A DNA stretch of 60,357 nucleotides from a virus. Of this stretch, positions 41,314 through 47,617 are shown piece by piece. The DNA is taken from positions 1 through 60,357 of IMG/VR virus record IMGVR_UViG_3300044568_001950; one strand, 5' to 3'. Within the stretch, counting starts at the first letter, position 1. The number at the start of each line of letters is the position of its first letter. The notes below the pieces were generated by a model. It made no database searches. It was not told where the DNA came from and was given only the letters and a program-made list of their open reading frames with translations. Position numbers and translations under genes: made by a program.

Positions 41314-41331
41314 CCCACGTTGGGGGTTTTT
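41313..41331 (+). terminator. Terminator in the leader of the 41350 gene
   Basis: CCCCA (41313-41317), loop CGT, TGGGG, then GTTTTT. It ends only about 5 bases before the AGGAG ribosome site of the gene at 41350, so that gene is expressed only if this signal is bypassed or opened. Confidence 0.65.
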
Positions 41332-41349
41332 CATATAGGAGAAAGTAGA

Positions 41350-41967
41350 ATGGCTAAGTCCAATTTGAAAGTCGTTAGTGATGTAACCAATGGCGGCAAG
41401 AGCGCCATTGAACAGGGTTTCCCTTATGCTGTAGCTGTACGGGCTCAAGGCGCGGCGGATCTGTTGTTCCACCGTTGGAACTGCGAGTCAGTCGATGCGA
41501 AGTCCAAGGCCGCCAAGAACTCAGCGGCCAAGAAGACAGATGACATCGAGTCCTACGTTTGGAGAAACGAAAAAGATGAACTCTGTATCCCAGGGGAGTA
41601 TTTTAGGCAGTCCATTATCCATGCTGCGAAATTTAAGCAAGACCCCCGTTCTCCGCGTAAATCCGCGATGGATCTCTTCAAAGCCGGGGTCGTTTCACTT
41701 ACTCAGTTGGCGTCACTTGGTAGCGATGAGTGGGACTACCTTGACACTCGTCGGGTCACAGTACAGCGAGCCGGAGTTAATCGAACAAGACCTGCCATGC
41801 GCATCGGATGGGAAGTGGATATACAGTTTCAAATACTCACCCCTGAGTATATCGACCCCCACCTTTTTCAAGACGTACTGAACACGGCAGGCCGCCTCGT
41901 AGGCGTTGGAGACTTCCGCCCAACGTACGGACGTTTTAACATCACAAACTTTGAGGTGCTCTCATGA
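41350..41967 (+). CDS. Unknown protein with GVGDFRPTYGRF end
   Basis: 205 residues from ATG 41350 (TATAGGAGAAAG upstream). Contains LCIPGEYFRQSIIHAAKFKQ, then SPRKSAMDLFKAGVV, and ends RLVGVGDFRPTYGRFNITNF. I know this as a phage protein of unknown function; the Gly-rich GxGDFRPxxGRF end resembles RAMP/Cas7-type RNA-binding proteins, a loose similarity only. It is the gene controlled by the GGYNN leader. ATGA overlap with the next gene. Confidence 0.75.
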   Translation: MAKSNLKVVSDVTNGGKSAIEQGFPYAVAVRAQGAADLLFHRWNCESVDAKSKAAKNSAAKKTDDIESYVWRNEKDELCIPGEYFRQSIIHAAKFKQDPRSPRKSAMDLFKAGVVSLTQLASLGSDEWDYLDTRRVTVQRAGVNRTRPAMRIGWEVDIQFQILTPEYIDPHLFQDVLNTAGRLVGVGDFRPTYGRFNITNFEVLS

Positions 41968-42386
41968 TTAAAAAGCCTGCCAAGAAAGCGAAAGGTAAGC
42001 CCCTATCCCGTACGGTAAAGCGTACGCAAAAAAGTGCGGTTAAGAAGGCGAAAGGTAAGCCCCTATCCCGTACGGTAAAGCGTACGGTCAAGAAGGAGAA
42101 ACTTACGCCGCTGGCCCAGCTCGTTGCAAAGTGGGACAAGGACCAAGGGCCACTGCCCAGTCTTTACGACACGGCCACCCAGCTTGATGACGTGGTCACC
42201 ACGCTCACCAATATCCAGCACCTGATGGACTCCGCCCTGAATGACTGCGTGGACCTCACCAACAACGACCGCGCGCTTTCCTTACTCTACCTTGCGCACG
42301 GGATGGTTAAGGGAGTGATCGATAAGACCGACCCGCTAATCTCGGACCTTTACCGCATCAACCGGGCCACGTTGGACCTAAAGTAA
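41964..42386 (+). CDS. Protein with basic tandem repeat N-terminus
   Basis: 140 residues. Residues about 6-42 are a duplicated Lys-rich unit (KKAKGKPLSRTVKRT twice, 20 residues apart) followed by VKKEK, then a helical acidic-neutral domain. The basic arm resembles histone H1-like nucleic-acid-binding tails. It may act with the 41350 protein, to which it is ATGA-coupled. Ends tail to tail with the HslV-like gene, overlapping 9 bases. Confidence 0.7.
   Translation: MIKKPAKKAKGKPLSRTVKRTQKSAVKKAKGKPLSRTVKRTVKKEKLTPLAQLVAKWDKDQGPLPSLYDTATQLDDVVTTLTNIQHLMDSALNDCVDLTNNDRALSLLYLAHGMVKGVIDKTDPLISDLYRINRATLDLK
41982..42086 (+). repeat. 45-bp direct repeat, 60-bp period, within the 41964 gene
   Basis: 41982-42026 and 42042-42086 differ by one base. 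Near-identity at the DNA level, including synonymous positions, indicates a recent duplication. Confidence 0.9.
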
Positions 42387-42842
42387 GGATTTTTTCTTAC
42401 GCTTTGGAGCCGGGTGTAATGGCTCCAGGGACATACAGTCGATAGGACCGCCCGTAAGGGGGTCGTAGAGGGACGCAATCTCTATGGCCTCCTTGGGGCT
42501 CTTGCCCAAGTGCAAGGCCGCTATGGCGTATCCTGAGCCAGTCCCGATGGCATAGAAGTCGTTTTTGATCCTCGCAGGGATCAAAGTGCTCTCGTAGACC
42601 CAAATCCCGTCCCGCCGAAGCTCCAACATCTCGATATCACAGTCCTCATCCAACTCGTCGCCCTCTTTGGGGTGCTCGAGCATGCTAAAGGCCCCCAAGA
42701 TATCCTTCCAGTCGCCCGCCGCCCCGTAGATCGATTCTCGGCCCCTACGGAGCTTTTCCACAAAGTACTTGATGTCATCCCCACTGACTTGAGAGTCGGC
42801 GGCAATCTCGAGCGTTGAGAACCTGGCGGCGATCGTGGTCAT
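42378..42842 (-). CDS. HslV/proteasome-like Ntn hydrolase
   Basis: 154 residues from ATG 42842 (GGAAGAG upstream); an upstream in-frame start at 42926 lies inside the HNH gene. The N-terminus MTTIAARFSTLEIAADSQVS aligns with HslV: Thr2 would be the catalytic Thr1 after Met removal, Asp16 matches HslV Asp17 and Lys30 in VEKLRR matches Lys33 in VKKVRR. AAGDWKDI and FYAIGTGSGYAIAALHLGKS match the HslV glycine regions. It is shorter than HslV (about 175) and no HslU-type ATPase is present, so it may use host HslU or act alone. Coupled to the HNH gene by 4 bases. Confidence 0.75.
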   Translation of the reverse strand: MTTIAARFSTLEIAADSQVSGDDIKYFVEKLRRGRESIYGAAGDWKDILGAFSMLEHPKEGDELDEDCDIEMLELRRDGIWVYESTLIPARIKNDFYAIGTGSGYAIAALHLGKSPKEAIEIASLYDPLTGGPIDCMSLEPLHPAPKRKKKSLL

Positions 42843-43222
42843 AGCTCTTCCTTTTGCATGCTCCTGTTGTACGCCCGAATGGCCTGATGTTCGTTGAAAT
42901 GCTCTATCCGATGGCAGTTGGCACACAAGACCTCACACTTCTTGACTTCCTCGTACGCCTGCGAAAAGCAGTTGTCCATCACCAACCGATTCACGTCCTT
43001 CTTGGTCCCGTCCCGCGTGGGGTGGTGGAAGTCAATAATCGCCGGGTGCGACGCACCACAACGCGAACAAACTAGAGTGCTCTTATATTCCAACCACTTG
43101 GCACGGTTCTTTCTGCGTAAAGCATTCACCGCGTCTTGAATGACACGCTTATTGTTCTCGTAGTACTTCTTTCCGTATTCACGGTTCTTAACCCGCCTGA
43201 CCTCAGGATCCTTGTACGGCAT
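42839..43222 (-). CDS. HNH endonuclease
   Basis: 127 residues from ATG 43222 (GGGGAGT upstream); a longer form from 43273 lacks a ribosome site. A basic helical N-terminus (MPYKDPEVRRVKNREYGKKY) precedes the HNH core: CSRCG, IIDFHHP, then CEVLCANCHRIEH, with two CxxC zinc pairs and the HH/H catalytic residues. It could be a homing nuclease or a packaging/defence nuclease; placement beside the HslV-like gene rather than the terminase suggests the former or an early role. Confidence 0.85.
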   Translation of the reverse strand: MPYKDPEVRRVKNREYGKKYYENNKRVIQDAVNALRRKNRAKWLEYKSTLVCSRCGASHPAIIDFHHPTRDGTKKDVNRLVMDNCFSQAYEEVKKCEVLCANCHRIEHFNEHQAIRAYNRSMQKEEL

Positions 43223-43288
43223 GACACTCCCCATTGAATTGGTGTGGGGGACTTGGATAACCCCAATCGTCAAAAAAGGGCGCCCCCA

Positions 43289-43323
43289 CAGGGTTATCGT
43301 ACCCTGAGTGCATGAAACGTCAA
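43289..43323 (-). promoter_or_regulatory. Candidate leftward promoter with palindrome over the -10
   Basis: On the minus strand TTGACG (43323-43318), 16 bases and TACGAT (43301-43296). The -10 lies in the palindrome CAGGGT-N6-ACCCTG (43289-43306), a possible operator. It would serve the HNH/HslV-like operon. Confidence 0.5.
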
Positions 43324-43324
43324 T

Positions 43325-43356
43325 GAGTTACCCGTCATACCCATGAGAGGTAACTC
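43325..43356. promoter_or_regulatory. Inverted repeat GAGTTACC/GGTAACTC
   Basis: Perfect 8-bp arms (43325-43332 and 43349-43356) separated by 16 bases, between the leftward promoter and the AT-rich region. Spacing suits a two-site operator or an RNA hairpin. Confidence 0.45.
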
Positions 43357-43443
43357 GGTGGGTGGTTAGGGGATCAAGTGTCGCGGACCATGGACCATGG
43401 ACCACGGGCCAAGATTACGAAGCCACCATACTGTAGGATTTCT

Positions 43444-43672
43444 AGAAATTTTTTTACTACACGTTTTTTTTCAGTCACTTTTAGACGTAATGAACGTAAT
43501 TTTAGCTATAAGTTATTGATTTATATAAGGAATTAGCATTACGTTAAGCATTACGTTAAAGTATTACTTTAAGTCTAGACGTAATGTTATATAGGATTCT
43601 GTAGCTAAAAAGAGACTCTACGTGCCTTACGTCCGGAAAATGTTGGTAAAAATGTGTAGTGAAAAAATTTCT
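43444..43672. other. Iteron region inside a 19-bp inverted repeat (origin candidate)
   Basis: AGAAATTTTTTTACTACAC (43444-43462) and its near-exact inverse (43654-43672, 18 of 19) enclose 191 AT-rich bases. Inside are ACGTAAT at 43485, 43494 and 43579, and a perfect tandem copy of GCATTACGTTAA (43536-43547, 43548-43559) followed by a degenerate third. Repeated short sites in both orientations, AT-rich DNA and flanking inverted repeats resemble iteron origins or multi-site operators. The Cro-like protein at 43781 might bind the sites. The 558 bases 43223-43780 carry no gene. Confidence 0.6.
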
Positions 43673-43730
43673 GGAAAAAATAACGTATAGGGCGTGTTGC
43701 TCTGTAAGGGGGCTAAAACCCAGAAATACG

Positions 43731-43759
43731 TTGACAAAATACACCAGTGGAGATAATAT
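43731..43759 (+). promoter_or_regulatory. Near-consensus sigma70 promoter
   Basis: TTGACA (43731-43736), exactly 17 bases, TAATAT (43754-43759); about 7 bases on starts the leader ending in AAGGAGAAAAACC before ATG 43781. The strongest host-type promoter in the genome by eye, suggesting immediate-early expression. Confidence 0.85.
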
Positions 43760-43780
43760 AAACAAAGAAGGAGAAAAACC

Positions 43781-44047
43781 ATGACAATGAAGATCATTCC
43801 CGAGATGTACGACCAGCTACCAAGCAATCCGGTGGAGATGCTGGTGATCTCGTTTGGTAGCCAGGAAGACATCGCGGCGTACTGTTCGGTGTCCCCACAG
43901 GCTGTTTGGAACTGGAAGGACCGCAACTCCATCCCTCGAGGGTATGTGAAGGACCTAAGCCGGTTCACAGGCATCCCCCAATGGATGCTCTGCCCCAAGC
44001 ACTTTGATAAACCGGAAGACGAAGGGAGTACGGATGCTGGTGTTTAG
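43781..44047 (+). CDS. Cro/YdaS-like helix-turn-helix regulator
   Basis: 88 residues. The HTH is SQEDIAAYCSVSPQAVWNWK (about 27-46), followed by IPRGYVKDLSRFTGIPQ, the usual layout of Cro/YdaS proteins. First gene behind the strongest early promoter and next to the iteron region, so it may repress its own operon or the leftward one. The next gene overlaps it by 14 bases. Confidence 0.75.
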   Translation: MTMKIIPEMYDQLPSNPVEMLVISFGSQEDIAAYCSVSPQAVWNWKDRNSIPRGYVKDLSRFTGIPQWMLCPKHFDKPEDEGSTDAGV

Positions 44048-44249
44048 TCTGTTGGCTAAAGCTGTGGAGAAGGTAGAAAGATCGAGAGATGAGTTGCTGG
44101 AAAATAGGTTTGCTCAGAGGGGTTGCTCCAAGACCAACATGGCAGAGCGGCTGGAATTAATGGAGCGGCGCGGTAAAGAGATAAGGAGAAAGATAGATGA
44201 GCAACAAAGACAAGCAGAAGAGTCCTACAGGTCCGCTAACAATCGGTGA
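44034..44249 (+). CDS. Small charged helical protein
   Basis: 71 residues from ATG 44034 (GGGAG upstream). Almost wholly helical and charged (SRDELLENRFAQRG, MERRGKEIRRKIDEQQRQAE), coiled-coil-like. It overlaps the small terminase gene by 53 bases. Confidence 0.6.
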   Translation: MLVFSLLAKAVEKVERSRDELLENRFAQRGCSKTNMAERLELMERRGKEIRRKIDEQQRQAEESYRSANNR

Positions 44250-44904
44250 TGTGCCGAAGAAGCGAGCCGCTAGAGCACAGGCAAGGATCGTTACTTATGG
44301 GGCACCCCTGACGGGTAAGCGTAAGCCCCTGAAACCTCGGGAGGCGAAGTTTGTTGAAATCTATGCTGGTGCTGATGGCACTATAACTCTGACCCAAGCA
44401 GCCCTTGACGCTGGGTATCCGAAGTCCATTGCATCTCGTATTGGCTCGGAGTTGACCACGCCGGAAAAGTATCCCCATGTCGTAGCGGCAATCCAGCGTA
44501 GACAAGCGGAATTAAATGCAAAGCATGGTACGACCTTTGAGCGGCACATGAAGGATTTGCAATTCATCCGGGATAAGGCAATTGAATCCGGGGCATGGGC
44601 GGCGGCGGTCCAAGCCGAATATCGGAGGGGCCAAGCATTGGGTACGATTTATATTGACCGCAAAGAGATCCGGCATGGCTCGATAGATTCGATGAGCAAA
44701 GAGGAAGTGCAGAAGAAGTTGGAAGCTTTGCGTAAGCTATATCAAGGCAGTCCGGAAGTGGTGGATGTGCAGATCACAGAATCGATTGAGATGGAAAAGA
44801 AAGCAGACCATACAGAGGAGTTTTTAAATGACGAAGAAGCCGGAAGCGAGCTTTTATCAGAAGATGAAGAAGGGGATGACGGGGTCGAAGATAACCCGCG
44901 TTGA
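44197..44904 (+). CDS. terS: Terminase small subunit
   Basis: 235 residues. KRKPLKPREAKFVEIYAGAD, then LTQAALDAGYPKSIASRIGS, is the N-terminal HTH of the Terminase_2/small-subunit family, which recognises the packaging site. The middle is helical (oligomerisation) and the C-terminus strongly acidic (EEAGSELLSEDEEGDDGVED). AAGGAGAAAGATAG precedes the ATG. It lies about 5.5 kb from the large subunit, separated by small early-type genes. The nuclease gene overlaps its end by 77 bases. Confidence 0.8.
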   Translation: MSNKDKQKSPTGPLTIGDVPKKRAARAQARIVTYGAPLTGKRKPLKPREAKFVEIYAGADGTITLTQAALDAGYPKSIASRIGSELTTPEKYPHVVAAIQRRQAELNAKHGTTFERHMKDLQFIRDKAIESGAWAAAVQAEYRRGQALGTIYIDRKEIRHGSIDSMSKEEVQKKLEALRKLYQGSPEVVDVQITESIEMEKKADHTEEFLNDEEAGSELLSEDEEGDDGVEDNPR

Positions 44905-45232
44905 ATCTTGGGTGAATCTTGGCATCCCGGATTGTATTGTCGCTTTAAACGATGCGTTTCACTTGGTCGAGTTGAAGGTCGCCGATGCGAAGGGGAAAGT
45001 GAAGGTCAGCCCGCATCAGGTGGCTTTTCACTCCCGGCATAAAGGCTGTCCGGTTTGGCTATTTGTGCAGTACGACAAGGGCCGTAAGGCTAAGCTATTA
45101 ATTTATCCGGCGTGGCAATCGTATGAGGTGGCGAAGATGGGCATCTTTGTCCCGCCCGTCTTGGAACAATCTTATCCATGGGATTGGGAAGGAGTTGAAA
45201 CTTTCTTGAAGAAAGCACTTGACAAGGTGTAG
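44828..45232 (+). CDS. VRR-NUC-type PD-(D/E)XK nuclease
   Basis: 134 residues. GIPDCIVAL (Asp35), HLVELKVA (Glu48, Lys50) and SPHQVAFHSRH (Gln64 region) form the VRR-NUC active-site pattern, a family linked to structure-specific cleavage or Holliday junction resolution. In a terminase-proximal position it may trim branched DNA before packaging. Overlaps terS by 77 bases and contains a promoter in its last 20 bases. Confidence 0.8.
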   Translation: MTKKPEASFYQKMKKGMTGSKITRVESWVNLGIPDCIVALNDAFHLVELKVADAKGKVKVSPHQVAFHSRHKGCPVWLFVQYDKGRKAKLLIYPAWQSYEVAKMGIFVPPVLEQSYPWDWEGVETFLKKALDKV

Positions 45233-45247
45233 AAAATACACAATACT
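45219..45247 (+). promoter_or_regulatory. Sigma70 promoter
   Basis: TTGACA (45219-45224), 17 bases, AATACT (45242-45247), within the end of the nuclease gene and 31 bases before the next ATG, which has GAAGAAAGGAAG upstream. Confidence 0.7.
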
Positions 45248-45278
45248 TGTGATTCATACAGAAGAAAGGAAGTGAAAA

Positions 45279-45380
45279 ATGATTGAGGTATTCCGATTAT
45301 TGGGCGATTCCCTTGCGCTGTTGTCTTTGGCAGGCGCGATATATCTACTTGCATCAATCTTTTTGAGGAGCAGAAAATGA
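45279..45380 (+). CDS. 33-residue membrane peptide
   Basis: MIEVFRLLGDSLALLSLAGA then IYLLASIFLRSRK: one membrane segment with a basic end. Good ribosome site, directly behind a promoter, ATGA-coupled to the next gene. Confidence 0.6.
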   Translation: MIEVFRLLGDSLALLSLAGAIYLLASIFLRSRK

Positions 45381-45589
45381 AAAAATATTGTGTGGTGCAG
45401 TATTACCGGGTTGAGTTAGAGGTGGAGGCAGAGAATCAGTACGATGCGTTATGCATGATTACCGATGATGACCGCAATTTCTACACCATAACTGCCAACA
45501 TGGATAACCCCGACAATGAGGTGAAAAATCTTGGTGTGTGGGCGGCAGACATAGATACCGAGGTATACAAGATAGGGGATGAAAAATGA
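45377..45589 (+). CDS. Small acidic protein
   Basis: 70 residues (MKKYCVVQYYRVELEVEAEN...), alternating strands and an acidic second half. ATGA-coupled at both ends in a chain of five small genes. Unknown function. Confidence 0.65.
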   Translation: MKKYCVVQYYRVELEVEAENQYDALCMITDDDRNFYTITANMDNPDNEVKNLGVWAADIDTEVYKIGDEK

Positions 45590-45768
45590 CACGCAATGAC
45601 TTTAAATCGCAGTTGGAAATGGTATGGGGAATGCTAGAGGGTTGGCGGGATCATCACCCCGAAGGCACACAGCACAATGACGAGTTTTGGAATGAGGTTT
45701 GCACCGCTATGGCTTGGATCGAAGAGGATTTAGAGGCCGCCTATAACGGCGCAGAAGGGATGGACTAA
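45586..45768 (+). CDS. Small acidic protein
   Basis: 60 residues, Trp-rich for its size (MVWGMLEGWRDHHP; VCTAMAWIEEDLEAAYNGAE) and acidic. Coupled to neighbours. Small acidic early proteins may act as host-protein inhibitors or DNA mimics; inference only. Confidence 0.6.
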   Translation: MTRNDFKSQLEMVWGMLEGWRDHHPEGTQHNDEFWNEVCTAMAWIEEDLEAAYNGAEGMD

Positions 45769-45950
45769 TGAAGCTCGGCGATAAATGGTTGGTGGATTGC
45801 ACCTATGATGAGATTAAGAAGTTTGCCGCTTCGTTTAGGACTGGATATAAATTCAATGACGAGGATTGCGCAGAACTTCGTAAATCCACTTTAATTGACG
45901 AGACACTTGCGGAGGCAGTCGATGATTACATTCGAGCATATGAGGCCTGA
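45768..45950 (+). CDS. Small protein
   Basis: 60 residues (MKLGDKWLVDCTYDEIKKFA...), mostly helical, starting on the last base of the preceding stop codon (TAATG). No recognisable motif. Confidence 0.6.
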   Translation: MKLGDKWLVDCTYDEIKKFAASFRTGYKFNDEDCAELRKSTLIDETLAEAVDDYIRAYEA

Positions 45951-46125
45951 GGGTGTGCTTTATTTGCTGGGGCCGGACGACCTCCCGGCTTGCCCTAAGC
46001 ATGGGATCCGGTTGGTGACTGACTTTTTTGTGGCAGAGCATGGCGAAGAGGTGGAGCGGGGCAAGTGCCCGCTATGCAATAAATCGTATTTATTTCAAAT
46101 TGAGGAAGGATTTAAAAATGCCTGA
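45922..46125 (+). CDS. Small zinc-ribbon-like protein
   Basis: 67 residues from ATG 45922, selected because GGAGG lies 6 bases upstream, inside the previous gene. It has CPKHG (about 24-28) and CPLCN (about 48-52), likely a zinc site of three Cys and one His. Overlaps the previous gene by 29 bases and the next by 8. Confidence 0.65.
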   Translation: MITFEHMRPEGVLYLLGPDDLPACPKHGIRLVTDFFVAEHGEEVERGKCPLCNKSYLFQIEEGFKNA

Positions 46126-46384
46126 TGTTCTGATGGTGGAAGGTTGCGCTAAAGCTACGCTGGAGCAAGGCGGGGACGGCGCGTATATTGCGCGGTTCGA
46201 TGAATTATGTGAGTTTGCTGGCTGTCTTGAGCGCAGTAATGACTTTCAATTGCGCGAGATATTGGCCTCTTTAAAGACGGTGCTTGAGTTTGAAATTCCG
46301 AAATACGAGGGCGGCGAATTGCCCGTTGTTTTGGCAGAAGCGCATCATGTTTTTAGGCGGCACCAGCATTTGTTGGAAAAGTGA
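46118..46384 (+). CDS. Small helical protein
   Basis: 88 residues from ATG 46118 (GAGGAAGG upstream). It has LCEFAGCLERSNDFQLREIL and a His-rich end (AHHVFRRHQHLLEK). Last gene of the 45279 chain. Unknown function. Confidence 0.6.
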   Translation: MPDVLMVEGCAKATLEQGGDGAYIARFDELCEFAGCLERSNDFQLREILASLKTVLEFEIPKYEGGELPVVLAEAHHVFRRHQHLLEK

Positions 46385-46389
46385 ACTTA

Positions 46390-46408
46390 CTGGTCAAAGT
46401 TTGACCAG
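46390..46408. promoter_or_regulatory. Operator-like palindrome, site 1
   Basis: CTGGTCAAAGTTTGACCAG is a perfect 19-bp palindrome, starting 6 bases after the 46384 stop. The same TGGTCAA-N3-TTGACCA core recurs at 46602. It lies in the 316-base gene-free stretch 46385-46700. Confidence 0.65.
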
Positions 46409-46601
46409 TTGAAAACGGCAAAAACTGCCTATTTTAAAGGGTTCTTTACAATGAATTAAGCACATTAAAGCGCGGTACAGGATCAGGAAAAACAAGGCCC
46501 CTGCTCTTTTTGGCGTAAACCATTGAAAGTTATAGCTCTTTTTGGCTCGTGGGCCATGGTGCGTGGTTCTAAAATGGCGTGCCCGCGCCCGCGCGGGCTG
46601 C

Positions 46602-46618
46602 TGGTCAATTATTGACCA
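46602..46618. promoter_or_regulatory. Operator-like palindrome, site 2, with adjacent half-site
   Basis: TGGTCAATTATTGACCA, a perfect 17-bp palindrome with the same core and spacing as site 1; a half-site TTGGTCAA follows at 46626-46633. Together they sit 46-72 bases upstream of a TATAGT box, a position suitable for an activator or looping repressor. A GC-rich hairpin (46581-46598) lies just before. Confidence 0.65.
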
Positions 46619-46663
46619 CTAGTTTTTGGTCAAGTATTAAGTGTATTTTTTAAACAAGTGTGC

Positions 46664-46669
46664 TATAGT
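46664..46669 (+). promoter_or_regulatory. Candidate -10 box for the 46701 gene
   Basis: TATAGT (46664-46669) without a good -35, 37 bases before ATG 46701. ATACAGGGG is the ribosome site. The weak -35 together with the TGGTCAA sites suggests regulated use. Confidence 0.45.
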
Positions 46670-46700
46670 GGCGGTTCATACTTAAATACAGGGGTTCACC

Positions 46701-47396
46701 ATGTTAAAAACCGTTGCTGTGTCCAGTAATAAAAAGACGGGGCCGATTGCTGTAACTTATCGGGCCGGGGTCCACGAAACTTATGGCACGTGCCCGAAGA
46801 CGTGCGGATTAAATCCGGCTCCGGATACGGGCGCCGATAAAATCGACCATGAGTATTTGAACGCGCTATTAAAAGCTGTGCCACGTAATGGTGTGGCGTG
46901 GACTTATTCGCATTTTCCGGCGGATCAATTGCCGATGCCTGAAGCTAACCGCACAATAATTAATGCAAGCTGCGACGATATGGACGCGGCAGTAGACGCG
47001 CACAATAAAGGGCGGCCCGCTGTGGTGGCCGCTCCGCTCGGGACCGATTGGTCCGGTGGCCATGAATATCGTGGCGTTAAATTTATTCAATGCCCCGCAG
47101 AACTCGCCGATAATTTCACGTGTATGCAATGCGGAAACGGTAAACCATTATGTGCGCGTGGCGACCGGGACTATATTGTTGTATTCGTGGCGCATGGTAC
47201 GGGGGCCAAGAAAGTTGGCACGTGCGATAAAGGTGGGTGTTACGCGGCCCAAGGACCTACGGCCATACAATGGCATGGCACGCGCAAAAGCGGCGCGGCG
47301 AATGATGCGGAAGCCCTGGTGCAATTTGCAAAAAGCTTGCCGCCGGGATCCATGCTCCGGCACCATGTGGCAGGCGATATTGGGAGGGCCGCGTAA
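46701..47396 (+). CDS. Cys-rich conserved phage protein
   Basis: 231 residues. Features: TYGTCPKTCGLNP (two Cys), NFTCMQCGNGKPLCARGDRD (three Cys, CMQC) and VGTCDKGGCYA (two Cys), each a potential metal site, with a Lys-rich start SSNKKTGPIAVTYRAG. The family occurs in various phages and, as far as I know, has no function assigned; Cys/His spacing could suit Fe-S or zinc binding. It is followed by a TAATG-coupled gene. Confidence 0.7.
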   Translation: MLKTVAVSSNKKTGPIAVTYRAGVHETYGTCPKTCGLNPAPDTGADKIDHEYLNALLKAVPRNGVAWTYSHFPADQLPMPEANRTIINASCDDMDAAVDAHNKGRPAVVAAPLGTDWSGGHEYRGVKFIQCPAELADNFTCMQCGNGKPLCARGDRDYIVVFVAHGTGAKKVGTCDKGGCYAAQGPTAIQWHGTRKSGAANDAEALVQFAKSLPPGSMLRHHVAGDIGRAA

Positions 47397-47617
47397 TGTA
47401 TCAATATGAATTCACGGGCCGGTGCCCGTCGCTGGCGCAAATAAAATCGCAGGTTAAAAAAGCCATGGCCGCTGGCCATGATTGGATTCAATTAAGCTGG
47501 GGCGAAAATCAATTAACAATAGAAAAAACTTTTGGCCATGGGTGGAGTGGGCCATGGTTTGGCCATGGCTGGATCGGACGCGCAAGCGGGAACGATATCG
47601 CGCGGGGTTTATCTTGA
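47396..47617 (+). CDS. Small protein with GHGW repeats
   Basis: 73 residues coupled to the previous stop (TAATG). N-terminal YEFTGRCPSLAQIKSQVKKA, then ...EKTFGHGWSGPWFGHGWIGR. The DNA encoding the GHGW part contains several GGCCATGG-type palindromes. Unknown function. Confidence 0.65.
   Translation: MYQYEFTGRCPSLAQIKSQVKKAMAAGHDWIQLSWGENQLTIEKTFGHGWSGPWFGHGWIGRASGNDIARGLS

Noticed and set aside
43261-43300. GGGCGCCC followed by T run on the minus strand as terminator
   Set aside because: The 8-base palindrome has no loop and cannot form a hairpin by itself.
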